Assembly: GCF_020541325.1 (NCBI RefSeq)
Contig: NZ_CP047399.1
Location: 992,001 to 1,056,000 of the forward strand
Source: Candidatus Vallotia laricis
Lineage (GTDB): Bacteria; Pseudomonadota; Gammaproteobacteria; Burkholderiales; Burkholderiaceae
DNA length: 64,000 nucleotides
Direction: 5' to 3'
The translations under genes were made by a program, and so were the position numbers. The notes under the pieces were generated by a model. The model had not been told where the DNA came from, ran no database searches, and saw only the letters and a list, made by a program, of their open reading frames with translations. Below, piece by piece: positions 41,237-52,774 of this stretch; within the stretch, counting starts at the first letter, position 1; every line of letters begins with the position of its first letter.

Positions 41237-41423
41237 ATACCTTATAGATACCTTATAGATACCTTATAGATACCTTATAGATACCTTATAGATACCTTAT
41301 AGATACCTTATAGATACCTTATAGATACCTTATAGATACCTTATAGATACCTTATAGATACCTTATAGATACCTTATAGATACCTTATAGATACCTTATA
41401 GATACCTTATAGATACCTTATAG
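41237..41423. repeat. Perfect tandem repeat, 17 copies of an 11-bp unit
   Basis: The unit ATACCTTATAG is repeated head to tail 17 times with no substitution (187 bp). The unit contains a TAG, is not a multiple of three, and is close to one helical turn of DNA. It lies in a 4-kb desert about 220 bp before the argB fossil. The perfect copies point to recent expansion by slippage or unequal exchange; assembly collapse or expansion is also possible. Confidence 0.97.
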
Positions 41424-41640
41424 GTTTTACTAGGCAGCAATAGCTGCTATTATTAGGGTAATCATGATTACTATTCATCAAGTTCTTATATCTACATATT
41501 TTGTCCCACTGGTTAGTGTAGTAAAATACAGCACGTCAAAATTCTAGATACACGGTATTGTACAGTACCTAGCCACCAAGATCTGCTTTCTTCTCAGTCC
41601 GTTAAATCATACTAATACTAACGATCCTCCTGCCGTTTTA

Positions 41641-42420
41641 TCCATGCTGAAAGCAGGGATCTTTGTGGAATTACTGCTTTATATTTTTAGTGTCAGGGTA
41701 AGACAGTTGTAATCAAATATAGCGGATACGGATGATGGGTGGATCATCTAAAGCAGGGCCTTGCGCGCGATGTAGTATTGCTAAATCGGATAAAAATTAA
41801 TCCGGTTATTATCTACAGTAGTGATTCTAAAATTTATAAAGAGCTAAAAAATTGGCATCAAGAAACGATGAAGGTCGTAGAGTGGGTACTCGCAAGTATC
41901 GTTCTGCTAATCAATAATTTTAGTAGTCACTCGACTAGCTTCACAGGAAAGATGGTGGACTAATTGATGCATACAAATACATAAACTGTTTATATTTTTA
42001 GATATTGACTAGGTAAGTGAAATCGAAGAAATGAATCTGCTGTAGTCGTACAGATACTTCAAAATGATGTATTTACTCCAGTAAAATTACTCATCGGATT
42101 AGGTAAATACGATCTTGCATACAATATTAACTCGGACATTGTTGAGGCTAAAATAGCATCTGTAATTCATTAGGAAAAGCTCATCATAATGATGAGCATA
42201 CCTGGCGTAATACACAAGAGCAGTATGCTATTCAGGGATTTATCGGCATATAACATCATATACAGCTTGCTGACAAAATTTCGGAAGTACGATGCCTGAA
42301 ATTTTTTTCAGCGCTAGATGTAACCAAAAGTAGCGTACATCCATGCATATTATTGATAGACGCATCGGGTACTTAGTTTTGCGTAAAGTCTTAACCGGAC
42401 AGTTGCCCGATGATACGGTA
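41641..42420 (+). pseudogene. argB: argB (acetylglutamate kinase) pseudogene
   Basis: ArgB can be followed across shifted frames: MLKAGIF-ELLLYI (family TLKAEILAEALPYI), TVVIKYSGYG (family VVIKYGGNAM), LKQGLARDVVLLNRIKINPVI, ETMKVVEWVLA, LINNFSSHSTSFTGK (family LINHFGGHAVGLTGK), VSEIEEMN (approx.), YNINSDIVEAKIASVI, EKLIIMMSIPGV, and HIIDRRIGYLVLRKVLT near the end (family [23 protein letters not shown]). Many stops and shifts are present. The position after hslVU matches the Burkholderia order. Confidence 0.88.
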
Positions 42421-44002
42421 TTACTAATTATAGCTAATAGAGAATCGACTCATCATGCAGTATTTTAGTGCAGACGAGCATATCCAAGCGGTGTTGTATA
42501 AAATATAGCTAATGATTTTAATAGCCTATTCTCAGGCATATAGTGCACTCTTTAATCTTTAGTTGACTGCTATCCGCACGTTCAGGAGTAGATAAAAACA
42601 CAGACAAAAGTATAAGTTCGATCGATGTTGTTATGCCTAAGTTTTCTACAGCATACAGCATCATACCACTACAGCTAAAAGTAGTTTGCTCTCTAGCTGG
42701 TTGGAGTCTAATTATTAAGAGCTTTAGCGTGTTTAAGGTCTCGCTCGCTAAAGCTATCTTTCTCTGTCAAGCGCCAAATATGTCATACTACCTAGTAGGA
42801 TGTATGAATACAAGACAAAGCTCAAAAATGGAAACTCTTTGTGATATAGAAAACGAAAAAGCCACTTGACACAATACACTTCTTTATGCTCGGCGATTAA
42901 TAATCGCATCTCGAATCTCCTCGTCTTGAGTATACTTATAGGTATTGATCTTACTACTAGCCAGTTCTATGATGTACGTCTTCTAGAAATTAGGGTTTCA
43001 CTGTGATTATAAATAACTCACCCAGTAATATGTGGGTTGTCGTTTGGAACATTCTATGTTTTTATAGTCTAGCATGTTGCATGGTAATCATTTGGAAGCT
43101 TGGTTTATTAGTACAAAAGATGGGGTTCCATAAAGTTATTAGCTCAACGCCTCTATTCTATTGTAGATTTTTGTAGCGGAAAACTACAGTGACATACTGT
43201 GTCGTAAATTCAGAATCACGCACATAGCTAAACAATCATGTATTATCCGCTAATAATGTAGCGCTAAAGTTTACCAATACATTAAGATTTATAGACCAAG
43301 CGCAAAATATATGTAACCTTACTTTTAATGATGAATTTAAAGTTAAGTCCCGTTTGCAGCACCACAGCCTCAGCAAATGCACTAGCCACTTGGCTACTAA
43401 TGTACGATGCGTGATTGGGAGATTATCGAGTTACCCTAATTCTATTAAAGCGTACAACAAAATATGACTGCGACGCGTGCGAAAACACTAGCTGCCCACC
43501 TTCTGTTTAGCTTTGTAGAATACTGTTTTTTATTGCTGCTAGCTCTCTTTCGCGAGATCAGCCCTAAAATCTACCCGAATATAAGCGTAACATCGCTTTG
43601 TGGCACAATTAGCATATCGTAGACACAGTGCATTCACTAGCAATTCTATATGCGACTATTGAGATAGAACCTATCACTACGGAAATCCGCGAATGAACCA
43701 GAATAAACCAATGAGATTGTAATGCGCCGCTATCCATATCGATTCTCATATAATGATGAGCTAGGTCGTGACGAGTGTAAGCGTACTAAATGATGGCATA
43801 TTCAGCTTCGCATAAAAAACTGACAGGCATATAAAATGATCTTTGACTCCAGTCTACTTGCCCTGGAATTCGGTACCCTGCTTTTAGACAGGGTACTGTA
43901 CGGGCAGCAGATGTACAACAGTAAAGAATAAACTAGCGTGATAGTCTAATAGAACACTGCGCCCTCAAAAATTGACCGACCTCGTTCGTTCACTGAAAAC
44001 TC
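42421..44002. other. Non-coding desert between argB fossil and ampG
   Basis: No readable gene. A frame at 42633-42869 shows no family I recognise. A GTACCCTG/CAGGGTAC hairpin lies near 43872-43895. Confidence 0.5.
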
Positions 44003-45301
44003 ATGTCCACTCCGCCTTACGAAGCCCATACACTAGCCGAACACGATCCACACTCTGGTTGGCGAGTCTACTTTAATACACGTATGTTAATCTGCGTGTT
44101 TCTTGGATTTACGTCTGGCCTGCCGCTTTTCACACTCCTAAATCTAGTTCAGGCGTGGCTTCGAAACGGTGGTGTCGATATAAAAACTATCGGTCTCTTC
44201 GCGTTATTACAGTTTCCATATACGTGGAAATTTGTGTGGGCGCCATTAATGGATCGTTTTATACCTAGATTTGGCCGATGGCGCCCGGGACGACGGCGAG
44301 GATGGATGTTGCTAACTCAGCTTGGCGTTCTAACGCTAGTCGCTACCATGGGATTTATATCACCAACCAACTCAATTCGAACGGTAGCCGTGCTTGCAGC
44401 TGCCCTCGCATTCGCAAGTGCAAGTCTAGACATTATGCTTGATGCATACCGCCGCGAGTTGCTAAAAGATACTGAGCAAGGCCTAGGCACAGCAATTCAC
44501 GTTAATGCATATAAACTAGCTGCTCTTGTGCCTGGTTCGCTATCATTGATCCTAGCAGACCACTTCGCTTGGTCAACGGTTTTTTCTATTACTGCAGCGT
44601 TTATGTTGCCAGGTGTGGTAACAGCGCTTATGGTTCGTGAGCCGAAGATACAGAGCACTCTACCGCATACCCTGGAAGAGGCTGTGCTAATGCCGTTTCG
44701 GGAGTTTGTTGCACGTGATGGCGCAAAACAGGCATTGATTTTGCTGGCGTTTGTTTTTCTGTATAAGCTTGGCGATAATATGGCGACCTCACTAGCTACA
44801 TCCTTCTATCTTGATATTGGCTTTACGAAAACTGAAATTGGGATAGTATCTAAAACTAGTAGCTTTTGGGCAAGTATTGCTGGCGGTATCTTGGGGGGTA
44901 TGTGGCTAATGCGCATTGGTACAGCCCGTGGGCTATGGATTTTCGGAATCGCCCAGATAGCTGCGGTACTAGGCTTTGCGGCTCTTGCCCGCACAGGTCA
45001 TACGATCCCAGGACTGGCTATAGTTATTAGCCTTGAAGCATTTGCTACGGGACTAGGTACGGCTGCATTTACTACATATATCGCGAGTACAACTGACCCA
45101 CGTTACACCGCAACACAGTTTGCGTTATTTACAAGCCTCGCATCAGTGCCTCGAACTTTCGCTAATGCTGGCGCTGGTTATATCGTCTCGCAGATTGGTT
45201 GGTTTGAGTTTTTTTTGCTGTGTGCCTTACTAGCAATTCCAGGTATGATGCTACTTCCGAGGATTGCACCATGGAAAGAGCGCGTTAATAAAGAGAGTTA
45301 G
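44003..45301 (+). CDS. ampG: AmpG-type muropeptide permease
   Basis: AmpG imports anhydro-muropeptides from the periplasm for cell-wall recycling. The 432-residue MFS protein has about twelve hydrophobic segments. Family segments include FLGFTSGLPLFTLLNLVQAWL, TIGLFALLQFPYTWKFVWAPLMDRF (loop 2 with the Pro-x-Trp-Asp/Asn-type turn), ALAFASASLDIMLDAYRRE and KLGDNMATSLATSFYLDIGFTKTEIG. The match to AmpG is good throughout. It joins dapF and the mre/rod operon as evidence of an active wall. It stands alone after a 1.6-kb desert. Confidence 0.92.
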   Translation: MSTPPYEAHTLAEHDPHSGWRVYFNTRMLICVFLGFTSGLPLFTLLNLVQAWLRNGGVDIKTIGLFALLQFPYTWKFVWAPLMDRFIPRFGRWRPGRRRGWMLLTQLGVLTLVATMGFISPTNSIRTVAVLAAALAFASASLDIMLDAYRRELLKDTEQGLGTAIHVNAYKLAALVPGSLSLILADHFAWSTVFSITAAFMLPGVVTALMVREPKIQSTLPHTLEEAVLMPFREFVARDGAKQALILLAFVFLYKLGDNMATSLATSFYLDIGFTKTEIGIVSKTSSFWASIAGGILGGMWLMRIGTARGLWIFGIAQIAAVLGFAALARTGHTIPGLAIVISLEAFATGLGTAAFTTYIASTTDPRYTATQFALFTSLASVPRTFANAGAGYIVSQIGWFEFFLLCALLAIPGMMLLPRIAPWKERVNKES

Positions 45302-45513
45302 TTTCCGCTATGGCTTGCTTCTTCTAAGTTATCAACTGAGGCCCCTCTGAGCTACTGCGCCAGTAAAGCTTTTAAAACAATATTGAGTTGTATGAGCTAT
45401 CTTAAAAGATTTTTGTATGTTAAAAAACGCGGTTGCCTCTAGGGGAATAAAATAACGAGACGTTAATTAAGTTAGAACGCTAAAATCTCTGAAGTCGCGC
45501 GCTGGATATTATT
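45302..45513. other. Short spacer with a D-arm-like sequence
   Basis: The minus strand holds GGCGCAGTAGCTCAG (about 45346-45362), which resembles the 5' part of a tRNA, but no anticodon arm or T arm can be placed. No gene called. Confidence 0.4.
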
Positions 45514-46323
45514 TTAACTCTGTCTTAGACCCGCATGACAAGTATGGCCGGATAGTGTATATTCGTAGTCAATTGTGAGTGGCGCATGATCACTAAACCT
45601 AGTATAAGAGAAGATGGAAGCATATCTAGCGGTGGAAGCAATACTAGATGTCGCGATCTGGTAATCGATTCGCCACCCAACGTTTTTCATATAGGCTTGA
45701 CCGCGATTGCTCCACCATGTGTACTGTTCGGGTCGAGGATCTAGTATTCGAAAGACATCTATATAGCCAAGATCACTAAATATCTTGCCCAACCAGGCAC
45801 GCTCTTCTGGCAGGCATCCAGAGTTCTTCTGGTTGCTTTTCCAATTTTTAATATCAATTTCCTTATGCACGATATTTATATCGCCGCAGATAATTACTTC
45901 GCGATCCTGGCGAAGCTTGTCTAGGTGTATATAGAAATCGTCCATGAAGCGGTATTTTACAGATTGCCGATCTTTACTACCCGAACCGGACGGTATATAA
46001 ACCGACACTAGTGACAGGTTGCCGTATCGTAGCTCAACGTAGCGCCCCTCATGATCAAACGTTCTATTGCCAAAGCCAGCGATAAACTCATCTGGTTTTT
46101 GCTTTGTATAAAGTCCAGTACCGCTATAACCTTTTTTCTGCGCATGCTGGAAATAGCCGATAAAGCCATACGGCATCAGGAATTCGGGTGTCATATCATC
46201 GTGCGAGCACCTGATTTCCTGAACGCAGATAATGTCCGCATTCTGTTCAGAGCACCACTCGAAAAAACCTTTTTTTGCAGCAGAACGTATGCCGTTAAGA
46301 TTAGCCGTGATGACTCGCAGCAT
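45514..46323 (-). CDS. xth: Exodeoxyribonuclease III
   Basis: ExoIII is the main AP endonuclease and 3'-phosphodiesterase of base-excision repair. The family motifs are ANLNGIRSA (N-terminal Asn), CVQEIRC (catalytic Glu), GYSGTGLYT, SVYIPSG, the CGDINIVHKEIDIKNW segment (Asp, Asn) and the C-terminal FSDHAPLTIDY (catalytic Asp-His). The length of 269 residues is normal. ATG 46323 (MLRVITANLNG) is preferred over an earlier start seven codons upstream. It is convergent with ampG. It seems intact; it acts on abasic sites and 3' ends, and would not by itself remove hairpins. Confidence 0.95.
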   Translation of the reverse strand: MLRVITANLNGIRSAAKKGFFEWCSEQNADIICVQEIRCSHDDMTPEFLMPYGFIGYFQHAQKKGYSGTGLYTKQKPDEFIAGFGNRTFDHEGRYVELRYGNLSLVSVYIPSGSGSKDRQSVKYRFMDDFYIHLDKLRQDREVIICGDINIVHKEIDIKNWKSNQKNSGCLPEERAWLGKIFSDLGYIDVFRILDPRPEQYTWWSNRGQAYMKNVGWRIDYQIATSSIASTARYASIFSYTRFSDHAPLTIDYEYTLSGHTCHAGLRQS

Positions 46324-46565
46324 AGTTTTATTCCTTATAATCAAAATAGATTATAATATTTAGCAGCACTTATCAGCCGTCTAATTACTTGACGAAGTTG
46401 CAAATAATAATGTGTTATTTAGCTCTTATATCCGGACCTTACAATAAAAGATAAGCAAAATACCGGACTATAAATGCAGGTCATTAAAATACTGGTAGTA
46501 GTTTAGTATTTTTAAGCCTAGAGATTAATTATACATATAACTGTCGAGGTATCTTCTGAATATAC

Positions 46566-48035
46566 TTAGGATAGCTTTTTCTTTAGAAGTTCGTTAACCT
46601 GCTGTGGATTCGCTTGCCCTTTTGTAGCCTTCATTGCCTGTCCGACGAGCGCATTCAATACTCTATCCTTCCCCGAAAGGTATTCATTAACAAATTTTGG
46701 ATTGGCGGCAAGTACCTCATCGAGGATCGTATCGAGCGAGTTGCTACTAGATATCTGTTTAAATTTCTTTGCGTTGATAATGCGGTCTGCTGCTATCTCA
46801 TCAGAGGCGTTCTCGTGCCAGATTGTGCTAAAAATCTTCTTGCCTATTTTGTTTGAAATCGTACCGTCAACGATCCGCATAATAATTAAAGCTAATTGTA
46901 TAGCCGATACTCGTGTCTGTTGGATGTTCAATCCATCGCGGTTTAGCTGTGATGTAAGTTCGCCTATCATCCAGTTTGCCGCTATCTTCGCATTTGCAAT
47001 GCCCACCCTAGATACCACTTGCTCGTAGTATGTAGAAAAAGCTTGTGACGTTGTGAGTATGCCCGCTTCATACTCGAGTAAACCGTATTGCCCAATAAAG
47101 CGGCGCCTCATTGCATTTGGTAATTCCGGTAGAGATCGGCGGATTTTAGCAATCCACTCCCCATCGATTATAAGTGGCATCAGATCAGGATCTGGGAGAT
47201 AACGGTAATCATGTGCGTTTTCTTTACTACGCATTGCCCGTGTTTTGCCGCAGTTTGTATCGTACAGCCGAGTTTCTTGTATGACAGTTCCGCCGCTATT
47301 AATTAATCTAATCTGTCGGCATACTTCGTATTGGATGGACTCCTCTAGAAAGCGGAATGAATTCAGGTTCTTAATTTCCGTACGTATGCCGAATTCTTGA
47401 TCTCCAGGTCGGCGTACCGACACGTTTGCGTCACAGCGAAAAGAGCCTTCCTGCATATTGCCATCACAAATATTTAACCAGACAACTAATGAATGCAATG
47501 TCTTTGCATAGGCTACTGCCTCAGCAGCGCTTCGCATATCTGGCTCGGTTACTATCTCTAGAAGAGGTATACCAGCTCGGTTTAGATCGATGCCAGTCAT
47601 CCCGGCGAAATCCTCATGCAAAGACTTTCCGGCATCTTCTTCAAGATGAGCCCGAATTAATCTGATAGTTTTCTCGTACACACCGAGTCCAGATCTTTCG
47701 TTCGCCTCTACTCGGGTCGTAATCGATCCACCCTGAACTACCGGAAACTCGTACTGGCTGATCTGATAACCTTTCGGCAAATCCGGATAAAAGTAATGCT
47801 TTCGGGAAAATACGCTACGAGGCGAGATCGTTGCATCGACTGCAAGTCCGAAACGTATTGCTTGCTCAATAGCGGCTCGATTTGCAACAGGCAGCGATCC
47901 AGGTAAAGCTATATCGACCGCGCAGGCTTGCGTATTTGGTGCGGCACCAAACTGCGTTGAGGCTCCAGAAAACATTTTTGACTTGGTTGACAACTGCGCG
48001 TGCGTCTCCAGTCCAATTACCTGCTCCCATTTCAT
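46566..48035 (-). CDS. gatB: Asp-tRNA(Asn)/Glu-tRNA(Gln) amidotransferase subunit B
   Basis: GatB activates misacylated tRNA for conversion to Gln-tRNA or Asn-tRNA, with ammonia from GatA. The core [74 protein letters not shown] and [10 protein letters not shown] are intact, followed by the YqeY-like tail with ANWMIGEL. The length of 489 residues is normal. It is the third gene of gatC-gatA-gatB, with only 2 bp between gatA stop and gatB start, so translation is likely coupled. One or both of glutaminyl and asparaginyl synthetases may be missing elsewhere in the genome. Confidence 0.97.
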   Translation of the reverse strand: MKWEQVIGLETHAQLSTKSKMFSGASTQFGAAPNTQACAVDIALPGSLPVANRAAIEQAIRFGLAVDATISPRSVFSRKHYFYPDLPKGYQISQYEFPVVQGGSITTRVEANERSGLGVYEKTIRLIRAHLEEDAGKSLHEDFAGMTGIDLNRAGIPLLEIVTEPDMRSAAEAVAYAKTLHSLVVWLNICDGNMQEGSFRCDANVSVRRPGDQEFGIRTEIKNLNSFRFLEESIQYEVCRQIRLINSGGTVIQETRLYDTNCGKTRAMRSKENAHDYRYLPDPDLMPLIIDGEWIAKIRRSLPELPNAMRRRFIGQYGLLEYEAGILTTSQAFSTYYEQVVSRVGIANAKIAANWMIGELTSQLNRDGLNIQQTRVSAIQLALIIMRIVDGTISNKIGKKIFSTIWHENASDEIAADRIINAKKFKQISSSNSLDTILDEVLAANPKFVNEYLSGKDRVLNALVGQAMKATKGQANPQQVNELLKKKLS

Positions 48036-48037
48036 AA

Positions 48038-49531
48038 TTAGATTCCCATAGGTACTTTCCGGTGCCAGGCAGTAACACGTTGGAACGCATCTGCAATTTG
48101 CAACATATGGGCTTCATTGAAATAATTTCCAATAATCTGCAAACCTACTGGTCGCGTTGTATAAACACCAGTGCCGAATCCACATGGAATGCTCATACCC
48201 GGTAATCCAGCTAAGCTCGTAGAGAGTGTGTATATATCAGCCAAATACATCTGCAGAGGATCATCAACTTTCTCACCAAGGTTCCACGCAACGATTGGCG
48301 ATACTGGACCCATGATTATGTCGCATAGCTCAAAAGCATCCTGGAAGTCTTGTGCGATAATCCGGCGAATCTTCTGTGCCTGTAGATAGTAGGCATCATA
48401 GTAGCCGTGTGATAGTACATACGTACCGACTAATATTCGGCGCTTCACTTCAGATCCGAATCCATTGGAGCATGTTTTTTGATACATATCGTGTAAATCA
48501 TGATATGTATCTGCACGATATCCATAACGTATACCATCAAAACGAGACATATTCGATGCCGCCTCGGCCGGGGCAATTACATAGTAGACTGGAATTGCTA
48601 GTTCTGTCTTAGGAAGAGATACCTCTACTAGTATCGCACCAAGTTCTTCGTATTGCTGTAAGGCAATATTGATTGCCGCGCGCACATCACCTGATAACCC
48701 CGCTCCGAAGTACTCGCGCGGCAACCCTATGCGCAGTCCTAAGAGTGGACGATCAGAAAGTGTATCAGTATTTTTCCATGGTTTACCTAGCAAGTGTGTA
48801 TAGTCTTCTACCTTGCATGTTGCGCTTGTCGAATCTCTCGGGTCAAAACCACTCATTGCGTTTAGAACTACCGCGCAATCTTCTGCTGAACGTGCCATAG
48901 GCCCCCCTTGATCGAGCGACGATGCAAAAGCGATCATCCCGTAACGGGATACTCTGCCGTAGGTTGGCTTGATTCCAGTAATACCCGTCATCGACGCTGG
49001 CTGTCGAATTGAACCCCCGGTGTCAGTGCCAGTAGCTATTGGCGCCAGTGCAGCAGCTACAGCCGTAGCTGAGCCCCCAGAGGAACCACCTGGAACTGCA
49101 TTTAAATCCCAAGGATTGCGTACCGGTCCGAAGAAAGAATTCTCATTGGATGAGCCCATTGCAAACTCGTCCATGTTAGTCTTGCCCAGTGTAACCATAC
49201 CCTCCGCTGATAGCCGCTCAACAACCGCTGCATCGAAGGGACTGATATAGTCAGACAGCATTCTGGATCCAGCGCTGGACTTCCATCCACGTGTTACAAA
49301 CACGTCCTTATATGCAACCGGCAATCCGAGGAGAGGAGTGCGATCACCGCGCATAAGACGTTGATCGGCCGCATGTGCCGCATCTAGAGTTAGCTGTGGG
49401 TTAACGTCGATAAACGCATTTAACTCGCGTGTCGCTTCGATACGTTTTAGGAAGTGCTGTGCAAGCTCGATCGCCGATACCTGCTTTGTATCGAGGGCAG
49501 TGCGTAATTCAGTGAGGCTTTTTTGATGCAT
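48038..49531 (-). CDS. gatA: Asp-tRNA(Asn)/Glu-tRNA(Gln) amidotransferase subunit A
   Basis: GatA is the amidase-signature subunit that frees ammonia from glutamine. The Ser-cis-Ser-Lys triad is complete: Lys75 in [10 protein letters not shown], Ser150 in [10 protein letters not shown], and nucleophile Ser174 in [11 protein letters not shown]. Other signature segments are [27 protein letters not shown] and [13 protein letters not shown]. The length of 497 residues is normal. The start ATG ([10 protein letters not shown]) matches the family. It lies between gatC (24 bp) and gatB (2 bp), all on the minus strand and divergent from mreB. Confidence 0.97.
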   Translation of the reverse strand: MHQKSLTELRTALDTKQVSAIELAQHFLKRIEATRELNAFIDVNPQLTLDAAHAADQRLMRGDRTPLLGLPVAYKDVFVTRGWKSSAGSRMLSDYISPFDAAVVERLSAEGMVTLGKTNMDEFAMGSSNENSFFGPVRNPWDLNAVPGGSSGGSATAVAAALAPIATGTDTGGSIRQPASMTGITGIKPTYGRVSRYGMIAFASSLDQGGPMARSAEDCAVVLNAMSGFDPRDSTSATCKVEDYTHLLGKPWKNTDTLSDRPLLGLRIGLPREYFGAGLSGDVRAAINIALQQYEELGAILVEVSLPKTELAIPVYYVIAPAEAASNMSRFDGIRYGYRADTYHDLHDMYQKTCSNGFGSEVKRRILVGTYVLSHGYYDAYYLQAQKIRRIIAQDFQDAFELCDIIMGPVSPIVAWNLGEKVDDPLQMYLADIYTLSTSLAGLPGMSIPCGFGTGVYTTRPVGLQIIGNYFNEAHMLQIADAFQRVTAWHRKVPMGI

Positions 49532-49554
49532 CGTATATTTTTCCGTACCTCGTA

Positions 49555-49854
49555 TTATTCAATCACTCTTGGCACTAAATATAGACCATCCTGTACCGCT
49601 GGTGCATATCGCTGGTTATCTTCGCGATGAACTTGTTCTATCACGATATCCTCGCGAAGTCTAAGTGACACCTCCTCTATTTGCTGAATTGGATGTGAAA
49701 GTGGCTCGATTCCAGTTGTATCTACAGCCTGCATCCGCTCGACCAAGATAAATAACTGATTGAGTTGCTCTAGCATATGCTCTGCTTCGTACTGCCCAAG
49801 CTCAATGTGAGCCAAGTGCGCAATGCGGTTTACATCAGTGGGAGTTAAGACCAT
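49555..49854 (-). CDS. gatC: Asp-tRNA(Asn)/Glu-tRNA(Gln) amidotransferase subunit C
   Basis: GatC is the small subunit that wraps GatA and GatB together. The 99 residues carry the family pattern: [52 protein letters not shown] and LREDIV near residue 70. It is the first gene of the gatCAB operon and starts 324 bp from the divergent mreB, sharing a G+C-rich intergenic region that must hold both promoters. Confidence 0.95.
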   Translation of the reverse strand: MVLTPTDVNRIAHLAHIELGQYEAEHMLEQLNQLFILVERMQAVDTTGIEPLSHPIQQIEEVSLRLREDIVIEQVHREDNQRYAPAVQDGLYLVPRVIE

Positions 49855-51222
<1,368 letters not shown>

Positions 51223-51257
51223 TGCAGCCGAAGTAAACATAGTTTCGGGTGTTGATC

Positions 51258-52232
51258 ATGGAATATAGTCCGCCCCCATTATTCAAGCGAGGGCTTTCAC
51301 CGCATACACGTCTAATTATTTTTGTCAGTCTTGCGCTTGCACTATTAGTAACTGACGCACGTTTTCGGGCGTTCGAGGCTGTGCGTAAAGTAATCGTCAT
51401 GGGGCTCTATCCTATGCAATATGTAGCATTAGTACCGAGAGATCTTCTTGTCAGCGGTACTAATCTACTTGTCACAGTTCATTCTTTGCATCACGATAAT
51501 AAAACGCTACGAGATAAAAATCTACAATTGTTAGTTCGCATGTCCCAAGCAGCTCAACTGAGAAATGAGAACGAGCATCTCCGAGAACTACTGCAGTTAC
51601 AGCGGAACTCAATGATACGGACAATACCTACTGAGGTTTGCTACGATACGCGTGACCCCTTCACACAAAAGGTTATTATCGATTCTGGAGAGCAGCAAGA
51701 TATACAGATAGGCGCACCAGTAGTAAATGAAAAAGGTGTTGTCGGGCAGGTCACGCGCGTTTTTCCGTTGCAATCTGAAGTGACACTGCTTACCGATAAA
51801 GACCAGGCGGTACCGGTACAGATACTACGAACAGGTATACGCAGCGTGATTTATGGCACCCCTAAAGGGGATACGCTTGATCTAAAATTCGTTTTAACTA
51901 GCGCTGATGTGAAAATTGGGGACGAATTGGTAACAAATGGGCTAGATGGCATCTACCCGCCAGGACTTCCAGTAGCTAAAGTTATTCGCGTTGACAAAAA
52001 ATCAGACACTATATTTTCCACAGTAGTTTGCAGTCCGTGCGCGCCAGTAAGGAGCGCACGACAGTTGTTAGTACTACGCTATGAAGATAGGCCATCACGA
52101 CCTATAGATGCGAATGCAGTTAATAAGGTTACCAGACAGGAAAAGGATAAGAAAAGCGCCGAGGCGGACGCAGACAATAATATTATAAAATCAGATGCTA
52201 CACCTTCCTCCACCTCGTTAGCCGGAGTATAG
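51258..52232 (+). CDS. mreC: Rod shape-determining protein MreC
   Basis: MreC is a bitopic inner-membrane protein whose periplasmic domain links MreB to PBP2 and RodA. The short N-terminus MEYSPPPLFKRGLSP is followed by a transmembrane helix (LIIFVSLALALLVTDARF), a coiled coil (about residues 75-115, with RNENEHLRELLQLQR) and a beta-rich domain (KVIIDSGEQQDIQIGAPVVNEKGVVGQV). A charged tail of about 50 residues follows. ATG 51258 is preferred over a GTG nine bases upstream, as homologues start MEYSPPPLF. The length of 324 residues is normal. It lies 35 bp after mreB. Confidence 0.95.
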   Translation: MEYSPPPLFKRGLSPHTRLIIFVSLALALLVTDARFRAFEAVRKVIVMGLYPMQYVALVPRDLLVSGTNLLVTVHSLHHDNKTLRDKNLQLLVRMSQAAQLRNENEHLRELLQLQRNSMIRTIPTEVCYDTRDPFTQKVIIDSGEQQDIQIGAPVVNEKGVVGQVTRVFPLQSEVTLLTDKDQAVPVQILRTGIRSVIYGTPKGDTLDLKFVLTSADVKIGDELVTNGLDGIYPPGLPVAKVIRVDKKSDTIFSTVVCSPCAPVRSARQLLVLRYEDRPSRPIDANAVNKVTRQEKDKKSAEADADNNIIKSDATPSSTSLAGV

Positions 52233-52239
52233 TTAGAAA

Positions 52240-52758
52240 ATGGCAATAAATCGCCCCTATCATATTCTTCTGCCGGTTAATCTGCACTTTATTGCGTTTA
52301 GTTTAGCTGGCGCGTTTTTTTTTAATCTTTTTCCATGGGGAAAATGGATTGGTGTACCTGATTTTGTCGCGATTGTTCTGCTATTCTGGAATGTTCACCA
52401 GCCGCATAAAGTTGGCATGGGTATTGCATTTCTTCTGGGTCTACTAACTGACGTACACGATGCGGTCTTGTTCGGCGAACATGCACTTTCCTACACACTA
52501 CTGTCATACGGGGCAATTATGTTATACCGTCGCGTACTATGGCTATCGCTGGGTGCGCAAATTTTCGTTGTGATGCCACTATTGGTAATCGAGCAGGTCG
52601 TGCCTTTTATAATTCGGCTAATTTCCGGTAGTACATTCCCAGGCTGTAGCTACTTGCTGAACAGCGTGATTGGTGCGTTGCTCTGGCCGGTTGTGAGCAC
52701 ACTACTATTATTACCGCAGAAACGTGCAACAAACCCAGACAATGCACGACTGATTTAA
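52240..52758 (+). CDS. mreD: Rod shape-determining protein MreD
   Basis: MreD is a small inner-membrane protein of the elongasome. The 172 residues hold about five or six hydrophobic helices (LHFIAFSLAGAFFFNLFPWG, FVAIVLLFWNVHQP, IAFLLGLLTDVHDAVLFGEHALSYTLLSYGAIML, IFVVMPLLVIEQVVPFIIRL). The segment FLLGLLTDVHDAVLFGEHAL is typical of the family. It starts 7 bp after mreC and ends 16 bp before mrdA, so it belongs to the same operon. Its sequence is the least conserved of the operon but the position makes the call firm. Confidence 0.92.
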   Translation: MAINRPYHILLPVNLHFIAFSLAGAFFFNLFPWGKWIGVPDFVAIVLLFWNVHQPHKVGMGIAFLLGLLTDVHDAVLFGEHALSYTLLSYGAIMLYRRVLWLSLGAQIFVVMPLLVIEQVVPFIIRLISGSTFPGCSYLLNSVIGALLWPVVSTLLLLPQKRATNPDNARLI

Positions 52759-52774
52759 CTAGAGCCGCTCGAAG

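Noticed and set aside
41237-41423. CRISPR array
   Set aside because: The repeat is an 11-bp unit without spacers, and no cas genes are present; it is a simple tandem array.
42633-42869. 78-codon open frame after the argB fossil
   Set aside because: No family recognised; it does not read as the HAD hydrolase or SlmA expected from Burkholderia gene order.
45340-45365. Possible tRNA remnant on the minus strand (GTAGCTCAG block)
   Set aside because: Only a D-arm-like piece is present; no anticodon stem, T arm or matching acceptor strand could be placed.
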